Shown here: positions 53,318-62,401 of the stretch, one piece after another
Numbering within the stretch: the first letter of the stretch is position 1
How the letters are laid out: every line of letters begins with the position of its first letter
NCBI RefSeq assembly: GCF_002251855.1
Contig: NZ_NOXW01000020.1
Coordinates: 558,001 to 622,000 of the forward strand
From: Rhodoferax sp. TH121
GTDB taxonomy: Bacteria; Pseudomonadota; Gammaproteobacteria; Burkholderiales; Burkholderiaceae_C
DNA: 64,000 nucleotides
Direction of reading: 5' to 3'
Program-made: the position numbers and the translations under genes
The notes under the pieces: generated by a model
Seen by the model: the letters and a program-made list of their open reading frames with translations, nothing else
What the model was told of the DNA's origin: nothing
Database searches by the model: none

Positions 53318-55964
53318 GAATGGTCCCTTTGGTCATTTTTGTGTAGAGCTTGAAGATCGCAGTAAGCCTGTCTTCATCGGTGACATCACCTGTCAATCCA
53401 TAAGCTGACTCAACAACCGAGTCCAGCTCAAGGTGGGCATCCAGCAACTCTGGGGGCATTAGATCGGGGTCGTACAACTTCGCCAAGGTCATTTCGCTGT
53501 ATGACTCGCGCACGGTCAGAATCTTGCCTACAGCAACCGTGAGCTTCTTTTTAATGCTGTCATTGAGGACTGGTACAGGAAAATTGTTGTACAACAACGC
53601 GGAGGAATATCTATAGTCGTTCTTCAGCTTGCCGCCAACTGCTTCAATCCAAATCATGTGGAATCTTGAGGCGAGTAACCCAAAAACTATTGGTGTTGCA
53701 TTGGGAACCACGTAAATTTGGTTTGATGCAACGACTTCTGATTCCAAGAACTCAATCGGCAAGTACTTTCTTCTTTCGGAAGAAACCGTTGGCACTGCCA
53801 GATAATTTTGAGTAGGCTGTCTGATCTCGGCAAAGAGATGTGAGGTTGCAGCCAGTTTTTTAGTCGTTGCACGGTCACTGTTGCTGCGCCAAGTTTTAAC
53901 TTTCTCGTAGCGCATCTGAATGGGGCGGCACTTTAGTGCTTCTTCCAGATTATCCCTAAGCCAAAGACAATACCTTTCCTCACCATGCAGCAATTCTCTC
54001 GCTCCGATAAACGGACGAAGGAACTTGGAAGCGGTGGGGCATTCCTGCCGTATTGCCGTTGCTTCGTTGGCCGTGAGTGTGTAGTTGCCATCATCTAAGG
54101 CGAAGCTTCCATAGTTGATGGGTGGCAAAGCTGATAGGCCCGTTTTTCTAGGATAGATGAACAGGTTTTCTGCATCGGCAAGATAAGCATTGATGTTCTT
54201 TGCTTTCTTGCGCAGGCCGTCATCAAAGATGAACTTATCTTCTTGTGAAACATGACGAAGGCCGACGATCACACAAATAACTGCTGCGTTCTTCTTTGCA
54301 CTGTTTTCCCACTTAAATGAGAGATGGCAGAAGAAAATCTCAAGACCTTTCCCGAACAGTAGAGGCCACAAGATCGCCACCTGTACCCCTTGTGTCAGGG
54401 AGTTGGTTGATACAAATGCAAAGCGAACATTCGTTTTCTCGGCGTATTCAGCCGCTTTCAGGAACCACACTGCGATGTAGTCCAAGTCCCCACTACCTTG
54501 AATCTTTGAAAAGCTCAGTTCTACATCTGTTTTCTGCTCGGATGATTGCTGCCTTGCTCCGAGGTAAGGAGGGTTGCCAAGAACGTAGATTTCCTCATCC
54601 TTGTTGGCAGGGCATACACTTTGCCAAGGCGTGCGTGCCGCATTTCCGCATTTGACGTTCCCACTCGGCTTCAGTGGCAAAGTGGGTGAGGTGGTCTTGA
54701 AGCGGGCATAGAAGATCACATTCATCTGGTGCTCTGCTAACCACAGGGCAAGCGTCGCAATCTCAGATGCGAAGTCATCAAGTTCAATGCCGTAAAACTG
54801 GCTCAGTCTGATTCCGCTTAACGAGAAGGCATGCTGTTGATTTAATGCTGCCAACGCCTCAAGAATCTCCATTTCCAGCTTGCGCAGCTCCTTGTAAGTA
54901 ATAATCAAGAAATTGCCAGAACCGCAAGCTGGGTCAAATATCTTGATTTTAGTGAGCCGTGAAAGCAACTCCTCCAGCTTTTTTGCATTACCTCTGTGTG
55001 AGTCCAGGTCTTCATGCAGAGCATCTAAAAATAACGGGCCAGCTACTTTCATGATGTTCTGGTATGAGGTGTAGTGCATCCCCATGTTGCCTCGTTGCTC
55101 AACATCAACGACGGCCTGGAACATTGAGCCGAAAATGTCAGGGTTGATCTCTGACCAATCCAAGTCCAAACCACAACGAATCAGAAGCTCACGGCAGCGC
55201 TTGTTGAGGGCTGGAACTGGGACATGCTTTTCAAACAAGCCACCGTTCACATACGGGAATTTCTCGTAGTAGCTAGGTGTGCCTTCCCGGCTTTCCTCAT
55301 CCAGCACCTTGAAGAGGCCCTGAAGGTATTCGGCAAGGTCGCTACCGTCTGCACTGGTGTGAGACTCAATGCTCTTGCTGAATAGCTTCGCTTCAAAAAT
55401 GGTGGTGTCTTCTGCAAAGTAGCAGAACAACAGGCGAGACAAAAAAACGTTGAGGATGTGGCGTTGCTCATCGTTTTGAACTGGATTCTGCTCAAGGATG
55501 AGGTCATAGAGCTTCGCCATCTTCTCGGCGGCTTTGACATCAGCGGGACTGTCCTGAGTCTGCTTTGATTTCTCCATGCCAGCCCACGGGAGGAAGAAAT
55601 CAAACCTGCTCGCCAACTCTACAAACGCTATATCCAAAGTCTCTTCAGACTTGGTGTCGTATGCACAGAACTTGTCAAAGTTCGTGGCAATGATGAATCG
55701 TGGCTTGTGCTTCTTGACAGGATCAGCCTGCTTCATCTGCTCCATGATTTGGGCAGGGGCATGATTTCCAGTGTGTGTGAAGTACACATTGCTTTTCCAA
55801 AGGACATAGTCCTTGTCCTTGGAAATGTTGTACTCACCAGCCTGCAACCTGGTCACAGATGCCTTGGGCTTGCCGTAAGCAGTCAGCAAATCATAGATAA
55901 AGGTTTCAGGCTTGGTATTGAGAAGAAGGTTGCGAACACCTTCAGCAATTTGAGCAATGTGCAT
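53310..55964 (-). CDS. MmeI-like N6-adenine DNA methyltransferase
   Basis: An 884-residue protein with MmeI/type IIL layout: an N-terminal region (1-140) in the position of the MmeI nuclease domain, a helical spacer, HYTS (297-300), AdoMet motif I DPACGSGNF (344-352), the YGIE acid motif (391-394), catalytic NPPY (464-467) and a C-terminal target-recognition part. The N-terminal nuclease motif is not intact: VLWKSNVYF occupies the place of the usual ExK strand. It is therefore probably a methylase only, with cutting given to the other operon members. First gene of the four. Confidence 0.83.
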   Translation of the reverse strand: MHIAQIAEGVRNLLLNTKPETFIYDLLTAYGKPKASVTRLQAGEYNISKDKDYVLWKSNVYFTHTGNHAPAQIMEQMKQADPVKKHKPRFIIATNFDKFCAYDTKSEETLDIAFVELASRFDFFLPWAGMEKSKQTQDSPADVKAAEKMAKLYDLILEQNPVQNDEQRHILNVFLSRLLFCYFAEDTTIFEAKLFSKSIESHTSADGSDLAEYLQGLFKVLDEESREGTPSYYEKFPYVNGGLFEKHVPVPALNKRCRELLIRCGLDLDWSEINPDIFGSMFQAVVDVEQRGNMGMHYTSYQNIMKVAGPLFLDALHEDLDSHRGNAKKLEELLSRLTKIKIFDPACGSGNFLIITYKELRKLEMEILEALAALNQQHAFSLSGIRLSQFYGIELDDFASEIATLALWLAEHQMNVIFYARFKTTSPTLPLKPSGNVKCGNAARTPWQSVCPANKDEEIYVLGNPPYLGARQQSSEQKTDVELSFSKIQGSGDLDYIAVWFLKAAEYAEKTNVRFAFVSTNSLTQGVQVAILWPLLFGKGLEIFFCHLSFKWENSAKKNAAVICVIVGLRHVSQEDKFIFDDGLRKKAKNINAYLADAENLFIYPRKTGLSALPPINYGSFALDDGNYTLTANEATAIRQECPTASKFLRPFIGARELLHGEERYCLWLRDNLEEALKCRPIQMRYEKVKTWRSNSDRATTKKLAATSHLFAEIRQPTQNYLAVPTVSSERRKYLPIEFLESEVVASNQIYVVPNATPIVFGLLASRFHMIWIEAVGGKLKNDYRYSSALLYNNFPVPVLNDSIKKKLTVAVGKILTVRESYSEMTLAKLYDPDLMPPELLDAHLELDSVVESAYGLTGDVTDEDRLTAIFKLYTKMTKGTIHA

Positions 55965-56808
55965 TTACTTTAATAGTCTTCTTGGCTAAGTTCGCAAACA
56001 ATAAGGTTGGTTTGATACCTGCTGTTTTTCTTCAAGTGGCTAAAAATTTCATCCTGAGGAATCCCAATCCGGGCACCATTGATAAGATTGGCAAAAAGCA
56101 AGGGTGGAGCTTTTGCCTCTCAAACTCACCAATACGCTACAAGTTCTCTACATCCTGGTCTTTTCGACAAATTAAGAAGGTCACCTTTTTCTCCCACACT
56201 GATTCCGAAGATTTGTCCACATTCACAAATACCTCATGACCTTCCGTTTGATTGACAATCGCAAATGCTAGCAGCACATCTTTCCGGGGCCGCAGTATTT
56301 CCACCCGATAGCGTCGGCTGAGCCAGATCGGCTTGGCCGCATATGACAATTCGAGCCAGCGAAAACATTCAGCGTTCGAGAGTAAATCTGCTAACTTACA
56401 TGGATTTGCTGTGTAAATTGTTTGTATTTTGGATATTTATTGCTATGAAAATGCATAAATAAGCTAAAATCTAGCTGCCGGCATTGCACTCTTTCCAGAG
56501 CCAAACGCACCATCCATGGCGTACCAAATGGACCGCGCCAACCTTTAGAAAGTGCTTTGCTCATCCAGGTCAGGGACTCGGCTCTACCGCCGCATGACCA
56601 TGGCTCGGGTGTTGATCTCCTCTACCAGGTCAAGGCTTCTTCTCTCCTCTCCCTAACTCCCCACTTCACCTGATGTAGCTGGCTTTCCCGTGGGCATCCA
56701 GTTGCGCCGCCGCATGGGCGTGTGTCATGGCCGTCAACTAGGCCAGGCGCAGCCCTGCCTGTCGTTTTGGCATCAGTGGGCGGGGTTACCACCACCTTGA
56801 GGTATCAC
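55965..56808. other. 844-base AT-richer intergenic region
   Basis: It separates the minus-strand defence-like operon from the plus-strand recombinase operon, so it should hold promoters for both. A/T-rich segments lie around 56390-56475. A 70-codon minus-strand frame (56137-56349, TTG start) has some coding-like composition, but no recognised family and no ribosome-binding site, so I do not call it a gene. Confidence 0.5.
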
Positions 56809-57708
56809 ATGCAACAACTGCCTTCGCCTTCAACGTCGCCCGCTGACTTCAATCCGGTCCCAACCGTTGTGGATGGAAACGTCAGCCCCAGCAAACGGCC
56901 GCCACGTCGTCCCAGAGGTTCGCCACTGTCCAACGCATCGACCGACGCATATGCCAAGGACCTGCGCCTGTTCAAGGAGGGTGGCGGTGCGGTCCCCTGT
57001 GATGCGCAAGCCCTGCGTGCCTACATCTGGAAGCACCGCAATAAGGTAGCACCTAACACCTTGTACCGACGCATGATGGCCGTGCGGCATGCTCACCTGT
57101 CATTGGAACTCCCATCACCAACCGCGGAACTGACGGCTGTACTCAAAAACCTCCACCGAGGTTTCGTCCCAGACAAGTCAGTTCTCGACGGGGTAGAGAC
57201 CCCACCTATCAGCACCCGCCGACGCGCAGTCCGCTCTGCCGCCCCCATCACACGCTCGATCCTGGGACGCATATTGGAGTCCCTGCCGCGCAACATGAAA
57301 GAACGACGCGACCGGGCCTTGGTTGGATTGATGTTCATGGGAGCGTTACGCCGAGGTGAAGCCGTCCGCCTCAATATCGAAGACTTGCGATTCACTCCTG
57401 ATGCGCTGATCGTCCAACTCGGTACCTCCCGACAGATAGCAATTCCGGTTACTGGCGGGGATTTGTGCGGTGCCACCCTGGTCCGCGAGCTTGTGCAGCG
57501 CGCAGCCTGGGACATTGAAGGTACTACAGGCCCCTTGTTCCGGCGGGCAGATCGTAGCGGTGCGCTTTCTGAGGACCGGCTGGACAGTAGCTGGGTCAGC
57601 GTGATAGTCAAGCAGATGGTGGCTGCAGCAGGTCTGGATGCCTCCAAGTACTCGGGACAAAGCCTGCGCGCAGGACGCATGGCAGAAATGGCGCGAGGTG
57701 TGCGATGA
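56809..57708 (+). CDS. truncated tyrosine recombinase-like protein
   Basis: A 299-residue phage-integrase relative. The N-terminal core-binding domain spans roughly 40-130 (STDAYAKDLRLFKEGGGAV...); the catalytic Arg is in GALRRGEAVRL. The box II position reads SGQSLRAGRM, with Gln where most have His, and the protein stops 10 residues later, so the region with the nucleophilic Tyr is missing. It may be a pseudogene or a protein kept for a non-catalytic role. ATG 56809 follows TTGAGG. Its TGA lies just inside the start of the next gene. Confidence 0.72.
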   Translation: MQQLPSPSTSPADFNPVPTVVDGNVSPSKRPPRRPRGSPLSNASTDAYAKDLRLFKEGGGAVPCDAQALRAYIWKHRNKVAPNTLYRRMMAVRHAHLSLELPSPTAELTAVLKNLHRGFVPDKSVLDGVETPPISTRRRAVRSAAPITRSILGRILESLPRNMKERRDRALVGLMFMGALRRGEAVRLNIEDLRFTPDALIVQLGTSRQIAIPVTGGDLCGATLVRELVQRAAWDIEGTTGPLFRRADRSGALSEDRLDSSWVSVIVKQMVAAAGLDASKYSGQSLRAGRMAEMARGVR

Positions 57709-58022
57709 GCAGCAAACCGCCACTGTTCTGTTTGGGACAAGTCGTTGCTACCCCTGGCGCTTTGCAATTGCTGGCCGAAGTCGGGCGCCATCCGTTGGAG
57801 TTTCTTGCCCAACACGTCACCGGTGACTTTGGTGACCTCGATGAAGAAGACAAGCAAGCCAATCTCGCATCCATTGCCCACGGCGGGCGGGTGCTGTCGA
57901 GCTATAGGGTGGGACGCAACGCGCAGGAGGCTAGCTGGAAGCTCTGGATCATCAGTGAAGGCTGCAATGCTGAGGGCGAGGCCTACCAGGTTACGACGCT
58001 GCTCTTGCCGGAGGAGTACTAA
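57705..58022 (+). CDS. plasmid-related small protein of integrative elements
   Basis: A 105-residue protein of a family often seen in integrative conjugative elements and islands of proteobacteria: FCLGQVVATPGALQLLAEVGRHPLEFLAQHVTGDFGDLDEEDKQAN, then GGRVLSSY...WKLWIISEG and a final TLLLPEEY. Function unknown. It overlaps both neighbours (ATGA at 57705 and TAATG at 58020-58024), forming a coupled operon. Confidence 0.7.
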   Translation: MSSKPPLFCLGQVVATPGALQLLAEVGRHPLEFLAQHVTGDFGDLDEEDKQANLASIAHGGRVLSSYRVGRNAQEASWKLWIISEGCNAEGEAYQVTTLLLPEEY

Positions 58023-58675
58023 TGGGCACCCTCACCATGCGACTCCATCCTGGCTCCACCAATCCTGAAAACTGGCGCATGAAAGGCCGCTCCCGCGCAT
58101 ACCTAGCCAAGGGCAGTATCAGCGGGTCAGTCAGTGGCTACCTGTGTGCCTGCATGGCCCTCATCGTGCTGGGCGTAACAAGCCGCTCCCACATCCGATC
58201 CGCCTACGCAGTCCCAGAAGGGCGGCTCCAGGACTTCTTTTTGGCAGGGCTGGAATCCTCGTTCGGCCTGGATGACAAGGGCATGGCGGAACTGCTGACG
58301 ACAGTACGCCGCTTTGTGCGGGCACTCCGATTTCGGGGCAAACGGGATTGGCTCCTGCAAGGCGCTATCTCTCGCCTCAGTGAAGGCGAGGTATCACTGC
58401 TTTGCATTGGCGACAACAGTTTCCGCTACTCAGAATGGAAATTAGCCATTGGCGTTGAATGGCGCACCGACACCACCGGCACCAAGCCAACGGCGCTTCT
58501 GGTGCTCGATCCGACGGCTCCAATTGGCCGCATGGTGGCGTGGAACGGAAGGCTGGAGCTGACTGGCAAGCCAGATTCCAAGTATCTGTACTACACCACC
58601 TGGGACGGTGACATTCAAACCGTCACGCTCAAGTGTGTGTTTGCCCTGAGAAAGAAGAAATCATGGGAGACCTGA
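58022..58675 (+). CDS. hypothetical protein
   Basis: A 217-residue protein without a family I recognise. It has a short hydrophobic patch (GYLCACMALIVLGVTSRS, about residues 39-56) and a C-terminal beta-rich part (TALLVLDPTAPIGRMVAWNGRLELTGKPD). The start ATG follows GAGGAGTACTA. Its stop overlaps the kinase-like gene by 13 bases. Confidence 0.6.
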   Translation: MGTLTMRLHPGSTNPENWRMKGRSRAYLAKGSISGSVSGYLCACMALIVLGVTSRSHIRSAYAVPEGRLQDFFLAGLESSFGLDDKGMAELLTTVRRFVRALRFRGKRDWLLQGAISRLSEGEVSLLCIGDNSFRYSEWKLAIGVEWRTDTTGTKPTALLVLDPTAPIGRMVAWNGRLELTGKPDSKYLYYTTWDGDIQTVTLKCVFALRKKKSWET

Positions 58676-59346
58676 ATCATTGGGTCAAAGGTGACCGCAT
58701 CAAGGACTTCACCATTCAGCACAAACTAGGCAGCGGATATGAGGCTGTGGTGTACCTGGTGCGTGATGAGCGGGATGGCAAGCTTCGCACGTTGAAGCTC
58801 TTCAAGCGCACCAATATCCTGGCCGACGTGCAGCACACCTACAAGCATTGGCTGCAGTACGCAGGCCTCTCCAGCGTGAAACAGTGTCTGGAATGGGGAG
58901 TGCTGCAAGGGCAACGACGCGTGTCAGAACGACCCTGGATACTTCTTGACTACGCCCCAGGAGAGACCTTGGCCATGAAGATTGAACGAGGCCACATACG
59001 CGATCCAACGGAACTGGTGATCCAACTGCTGCAAGCCCTGGCACCGATCCATGCACGGGGTCTGGGCATTGGCGACCTCGACAAAGGGCGCAATGTCATT
59101 GTCGAACGGGAAAGCGGCAACTGCGGCCGGATGGTCTTCATTGATATGGATGCAGGATCACCGGCACATCGCCCACCGGAAATCTACGAAGACCTACTTG
59201 AGGTGCTGTGGTTGGCCAGGAAGTGTTGCAGGGGGGAGTTGCAGGGCAATCTAGTCAAGTTGCTGACAGAGCTACCTGATGCGGCAGCTGCGCTTCAGGT
59301 CATCAAGCAGCCTGCGATCAACCCAGTGAAGAGGCGAACTCAATGA
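58663..59346 (+). CDS. protein kinase-like protein
   Basis: A 227-residue protein with the order of motifs of a small Ser/Thr kinase: Gly-rich loop KLGSGYEAVVYLV (about residues 19-31), Lys in TLKLFKR, hinge ILLDYAPG, a catalytic-loop equivalent ARGLGIGDLDKGRNVIV and FIDMDAG in the DFG position. HRD is degenerate (GIGD), so activity is uncertain. It is last in a four-gene operon with the recombinase and two unknown proteins. No transmembrane segment is visible. It converges on the XRE regulator gene, overlapping it by 29 bases. Confidence 0.7.
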   Translation: MGDLNHWVKGDRIKDFTIQHKLGSGYEAVVYLVRDERDGKLRTLKLFKRTNILADVQHTYKHWLQYAGLSSVKQCLEWGVLQGQRRVSERPWILLDYAPGETLAMKIERGHIRDPTELVIQLLQALAPIHARGLGIGDLDKGRNVIVERESGNCGRMVFIDMDAGSPAHRPPEIYEDLLEVLWLARKCCRGELQGNLVKLLTELPDAAAALQVIKQPAINPVKRRTQ

Positions 59347-59617
59347 CCTTGGTTTTCTTCGGCTTGCTCAAGCGATGGAAGGCCAAAAGCAATTCTGCTT
59401 CGTTGTCGTCCTTGGCATAGAAGTAGGTGGCAGGTACTTTCAGGACCTTTGCAAACGCCTCGACAAGCTCAGGGTTGGGTGTTCGATTGCCGTTCTCGTA
59501 GCGATTTACACGCACCCGCGCAGAGCCAGGATCCAACTCGGCCTCCTGACCAACTTTCTCTTGCGATAGACCAAGTCGCTCTCGGGCTTGCCTGAGGCGT
59601 CTACCAATCACGGACAT
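59318..59617 (-). CDS. XRE-family HTH transcriptional regulator
   Basis: A 99-residue regulator: N-terminal HTH (GRRLRQARERLGLSQEKVGQEAELDPGSARVRVNRYENGNRTPNPELVEAFAKVLKV) and a short C-terminal helix region. It is divergent from the secreted hydrolase genes, with a palindrome in the gap, and probably represses itself and those genes. The ATG at 59617 begins at the conserved domain. Confidence 0.85.
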   Translation of the reverse strand: MSVIGRRLRQARERLGLSQEKVGQEAELDPGSARVRVNRYENGNRTPNPELVEAFAKVLKVPATYFYAKDDNEAELLLAFHRLSKPKKTKVIEFASSLG

Positions 59618-59673
59618 CAAAACACTCACTGAAACGGGTGAGCTGATAGTCCAAAAAATACTCATGCAAAATA

Positions 59674-59688
59674 GTACCGACTTGGTAC
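59674..59688. promoter_or_regulatory. palindromic operator between regulator and hydrolase gene
   Basis: GTACC-GACTT-GGTAC is a perfect 5+5 inverted repeat with a five-base spacer, placed between the divergent XRE gene (starts 59617) and the hydrolase gene (starts 59746). Spacing and symmetry fit binding of an XRE dimer. Confidence 0.6.
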
Positions 59689-59745
59689 ATGTGACAGAAA
59701 CGACACATGCTCCGATCAGGTAACAAAGACTAAGGGGAATGAAAA

Positions 59746-60921
59746 ATGAAAAAGTGCTATCGATTGATTCGTTCGCTGCTGCCACTGGTGGGGGCCATGG
59801 CTTGCAGTCCTACTGTCGTACATGCCCAGTCGATTCTGCCGATGAACCAGGGTGTGGCGATGGCCCCAGACGATTGGCTGGTCGGAAAAGGGCGTCCGTG
59901 GTTCTATCGCGGTGCCCCTGCGGACACCCCATCGGAAATTACCCGGCGCGAGCCAACCAGCGATGAGCTGCCTGTCGTTGAAAAAGCGAAGCACCTGTTC
60001 TCCAAACAGCCCGGAAAGGTCATCGCTTTGATCGATGGCCGCGAAGTTGTCTATGAAGACTCTAAAGCCCCGGCCTATGAGGACGCCTACTTGTTCAGCT
60101 TTAGTGTGGGCAAGACCATCACCAGCATGGCAGTTGGCAAGGCAATCTGTGCTGGGAAATTACAGTTCTCGACACGGGGCGACCAGGTTATTCCAGAACT
60201 AAAAGGCAAGGACCTGGGCGCCGTCACCGTGGTTGATCTCCTGAAAATGGCATCTGGCATGCCTGCTGGCGGGCCAGGAGGTACTGCTTTCACTCCTGCC
60301 CAAAACAAGCTCTGGGGAGAGGGCAAGCTCAACATATTGGACACGCTACTTGAGGATCGTATCTCGCGTTCCGATCGCGGGGTCTTCTCGTCGTATAAAC
60401 CTGGCGAGGTTTTTTTGTACAAAAGCACTGATCCGCTGACACTTGGGATCATGGTTGGGAATGCGACTGGGGTGCCGTTTGCTCAATGGGTAACTGAGAA
60501 CGTGTTGCAGGCGGCTGGTATCTCCCAATCGGTCATTATTGGAGTGGACAAGTTCTCTCACGTGCAAGCAGATGGCAATGTTCGTATGCTGAAGGACGAC
60601 TGGATTCGCTTTGCCATTTGGGTCAAAGAATCCTCCAAGGAGCCAGGCTGCTTTGGGGACTACGTTCGCAGCGCCATGAGCAAGCAGATCAGCAATGGCT
60701 ATAGCCCTGCATCGCGCAAAGACGGTAAGCAGTTTTCCAGCTATGGGTATCTCACCTGGACTGACAACGACATTGCACCCAACACCGCCTGGGCAGTTGG
60801 ATGGGGTGGCCAACGGATTGGCTGGAACAAGAGCAATGACCGCATAGTCATCGTGTTCTCCAATGCTGAGAACTGGATGTCGGATGTGTATGAGATCGCA
60901 AAAGCCTGGGGGCAGCTATAA
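59746..60921 (+). CDS. secreted serine hydrolase of the beta-lactamase class C/NylB type
   Basis: A 391-residue protein with a signal peptide (cut near VVHAQS) and the active-site motif FSVGK (SxxK, about residues 120-123), followed by a Tyr in FLYKSTDPLTLGIMVG as the YxN-equivalent. It resembles esterases, EstB-like enzymes and 6-aminohexanoate-dimer hydrolases rather than true beta-lactamases. The periplasmic substrate is unknown. A second secreted hydrolase follows 91 bases downstream. Confidence 0.82.
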   Translation: MKKCYRLIRSLLPLVGAMACSPTVVHAQSILPMNQGVAMAPDDWLVGKGRPWFYRGAPADTPSEITRREPTSDELPVVEKAKHLFSKQPGKVIALIDGREVVYEDSKAPAYEDAYLFSFSVGKTITSMAVGKAICAGKLQFSTRGDQVIPELKGKDLGAVTVVDLLKMASGMPAGGPGGTAFTPAQNKLWGEGKLNILDTLLEDRISRSDRGVFSSYKPGEVFLYKSTDPLTLGIMVGNATGVPFAQWVTENVLQAAGISQSVIIGVDKFSHVQADGNVRMLKDDWIRFAIWVKESSKEPGCFGDYVRSAMSKQISNGYSPASRKDGKQFSSYGYLTWTDNDIAPNTAWAVGWGGQRIGWNKSNDRIVIVFSNAENWMSDVYEIAKAWGQL

Positions 60922-61012
60922 GGGCTAGGGGCAGCAGACTTACTACAGGAAGGCACCCGCTCTCGTGAAGTAGGTCTGCGAAAAGCAGTAACAAACCAAA
61001 GAGGGAGAAAGT

Positions 61013-61909
61013 ATGAAAAACGTGATGAAGGTATTTGCCGCAGGACGGCGGCTCTTCTTGCCACTGGTAATAGTTGCCCACGGATTGGCACTTGCCCAGC
61101 CCATACAAGTGCCGCGCTACGACGATGCTGATGAGTACCTTCCGAGTGCGCAGAAGAAGAACAAGGAGAATGCCCGCCTGTTCCTGCAACAGCAGCCGGA
61201 GGAAGAGCTATTCAAGGTCGCAAGCCCTCGAAACGTATTGGTAGATGTCGTTGCGAATGTCCCAAAAGATGCCGATGTCGGCATCGTCATCCTGCTGGGC
61301 GGGAGTGGTGTTCTATCGATAGTCAATGACAGGTTGGATCGTTCTTTCAGTTTCCAGCCCAGGACCCGAGATTTTTGGTGGGCGAACAAGATTGCTACCT
61401 TCATCGTGGACGCACCGTCTGATCGCTTGGGCAAGGATGGAATATCTGACGTGAGCTGGCGGGCCGGTCCCGAACATCGGACGGATTTGAAAGCGGTGCT
61501 GGACGAAGTGTCTAAACGCTTTGCAGGACCGCTGGTTTTGTTTGGACACTCAAACGGTGCGCATTCTCTGGGTAATGCGGCCGGGCTTGATATCCCTAAT
61601 GTCAGGGCTTACCTTTTCAGTAGTCCAGCACATTTCAAGGCCGGGAGTGCGGCGCTCACTCAGTTGCAATACAAACTGCCAACATTGGTCTTCGCACATA
61701 GGAAAGACGCCTGCGGCAGTGCACCGGCCAGGGAAGTTGAAGGTTTCTATACGGGTCTAAATGCAAATACCAAGAAGCTGATTTGGATGGAAGGGGGCTT
61801 TGATCCCATCAGCGGTGCTTGCGGACCGTTTGCGCCGCACAGCTACTTTGGGATTGAGAAGCAGGTCATTGATGCAATGGCCTCGGAGATTCGCAAGGTC
61901 GTTCAGTAG
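61013..61909 (+). CDS. secreted alpha/beta hydrolase
   Basis: A 298-residue protein with a signal peptide ending ALAQPI and an alpha/beta-hydrolase core: VGIVILLGGSG (oxyanion strand), LVLFGHSNGAHSLGN with the nucleophile Ser, and FAHRKDACGS near the expected Asp. A His near the end (APHSYFGIE) may complete the triad. Together with the preceding serine hydrolase it forms a two-gene export module under the XRE regulator. Substrate unknown. Confidence 0.75.
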   Translation: MKNVMKVFAAGRRLFLPLVIVAHGLALAQPIQVPRYDDADEYLPSAQKKNKENARLFLQQQPEEELFKVASPRNVLVDVVANVPKDADVGIVILLGGSGVLSIVNDRLDRSFSFQPRTRDFWWANKIATFIVDAPSDRLGKDGISDVSWRAGPEHRTDLKAVLDEVSKRFAGPLVLFGHSNGAHSLGNAAGLDIPNVRAYLFSSPAHFKAGSAALTQLQYKLPTLVFAHRKDACGSAPAREVEGFYTGLNANTKKLIWMEGGFDPISGACGPFAPHSYFGIEKQVIDAMASEIRKVVQ

Positions 61910-62109
61910 CCTGGCTGTGATTGAGCTGGACGTGAAGACGAGGTTGAGGAAATATTTCGGGGCGCAATTCTTCGCATTGGTTTCCAGCAAATATCGCCAC
62001 CAATCTTGGTCGAATTGGTGGCGAGCTCCGTCAAGTCCTTTGGCGGATCTGGAGCCATAAATTCAGCACCTTGTTTTCTCCACTTTATTTCTTAGGTGAT
62101 TTGCCTATC

Positions 62110-62253
62110 CCCCCACGAAGAATGTGGAGGAAGTGGAGGGCATATCCAAACAGATGGTGTTTCTTCTTTTTTCTAATGAAGAAAAAAGAAACACCATTCG
62201 TCATCAAGCTCCGGTAAACATCTTCCACTTCCTCCACTTTTTTGTCGTGGGGG
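62110..62253. repeat. 144-bp nested palindrome with CCTCCACTT-type repeats, possible origin
   Basis: Three nested inverted repeats share one centre: CCCCCACGA (62110-62118) with TCGTGGGGG (62245-62253); GTGGAGGAAGTGGA (62124-62137) with TCCACTTCCTCCAC (62224-62237), perfect over 14; and ATGGTGTTTCTT...TTTTTTCT (62154-62174) with AGAAAAAAGAAACACCAT (62180-62197). The middle arms contain GTGGAGG direct repeats. It lies just upstream of the AlpA-like and primase genes, fitting a replication origin or large regulatory cruciform. The rest of the 61910-62401 gap shows no gene. Confidence 0.7.
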
Positions 62254-62401
62254 AGGGAGCAACAGGATGGATTAACTCGCAGTGCGACGTTAACTCAATG
62301 CTGATAGTTCTTTTCCGCTAAAAAATGCCCCTGATTTGGCGGAAACGGGCTTCCCGTTTGTCGGCTTAATCACCTTCATTGCAACTCGAACGAAAGGTGA
62401 T

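Noticed and set aside
56137..56349. 70-codon minus-strand frame in the gap before the recombinase operon
   Set aside because: TTG start without a ribosome-binding site and no recognisable family; kept only as a note.
59746..60921. True beta-lactamase resistance gene
   Set aside because: SxxK is present, but the rest fits esterase/NylB-type hydrolases; the KTG box of class C enzymes is not evident.
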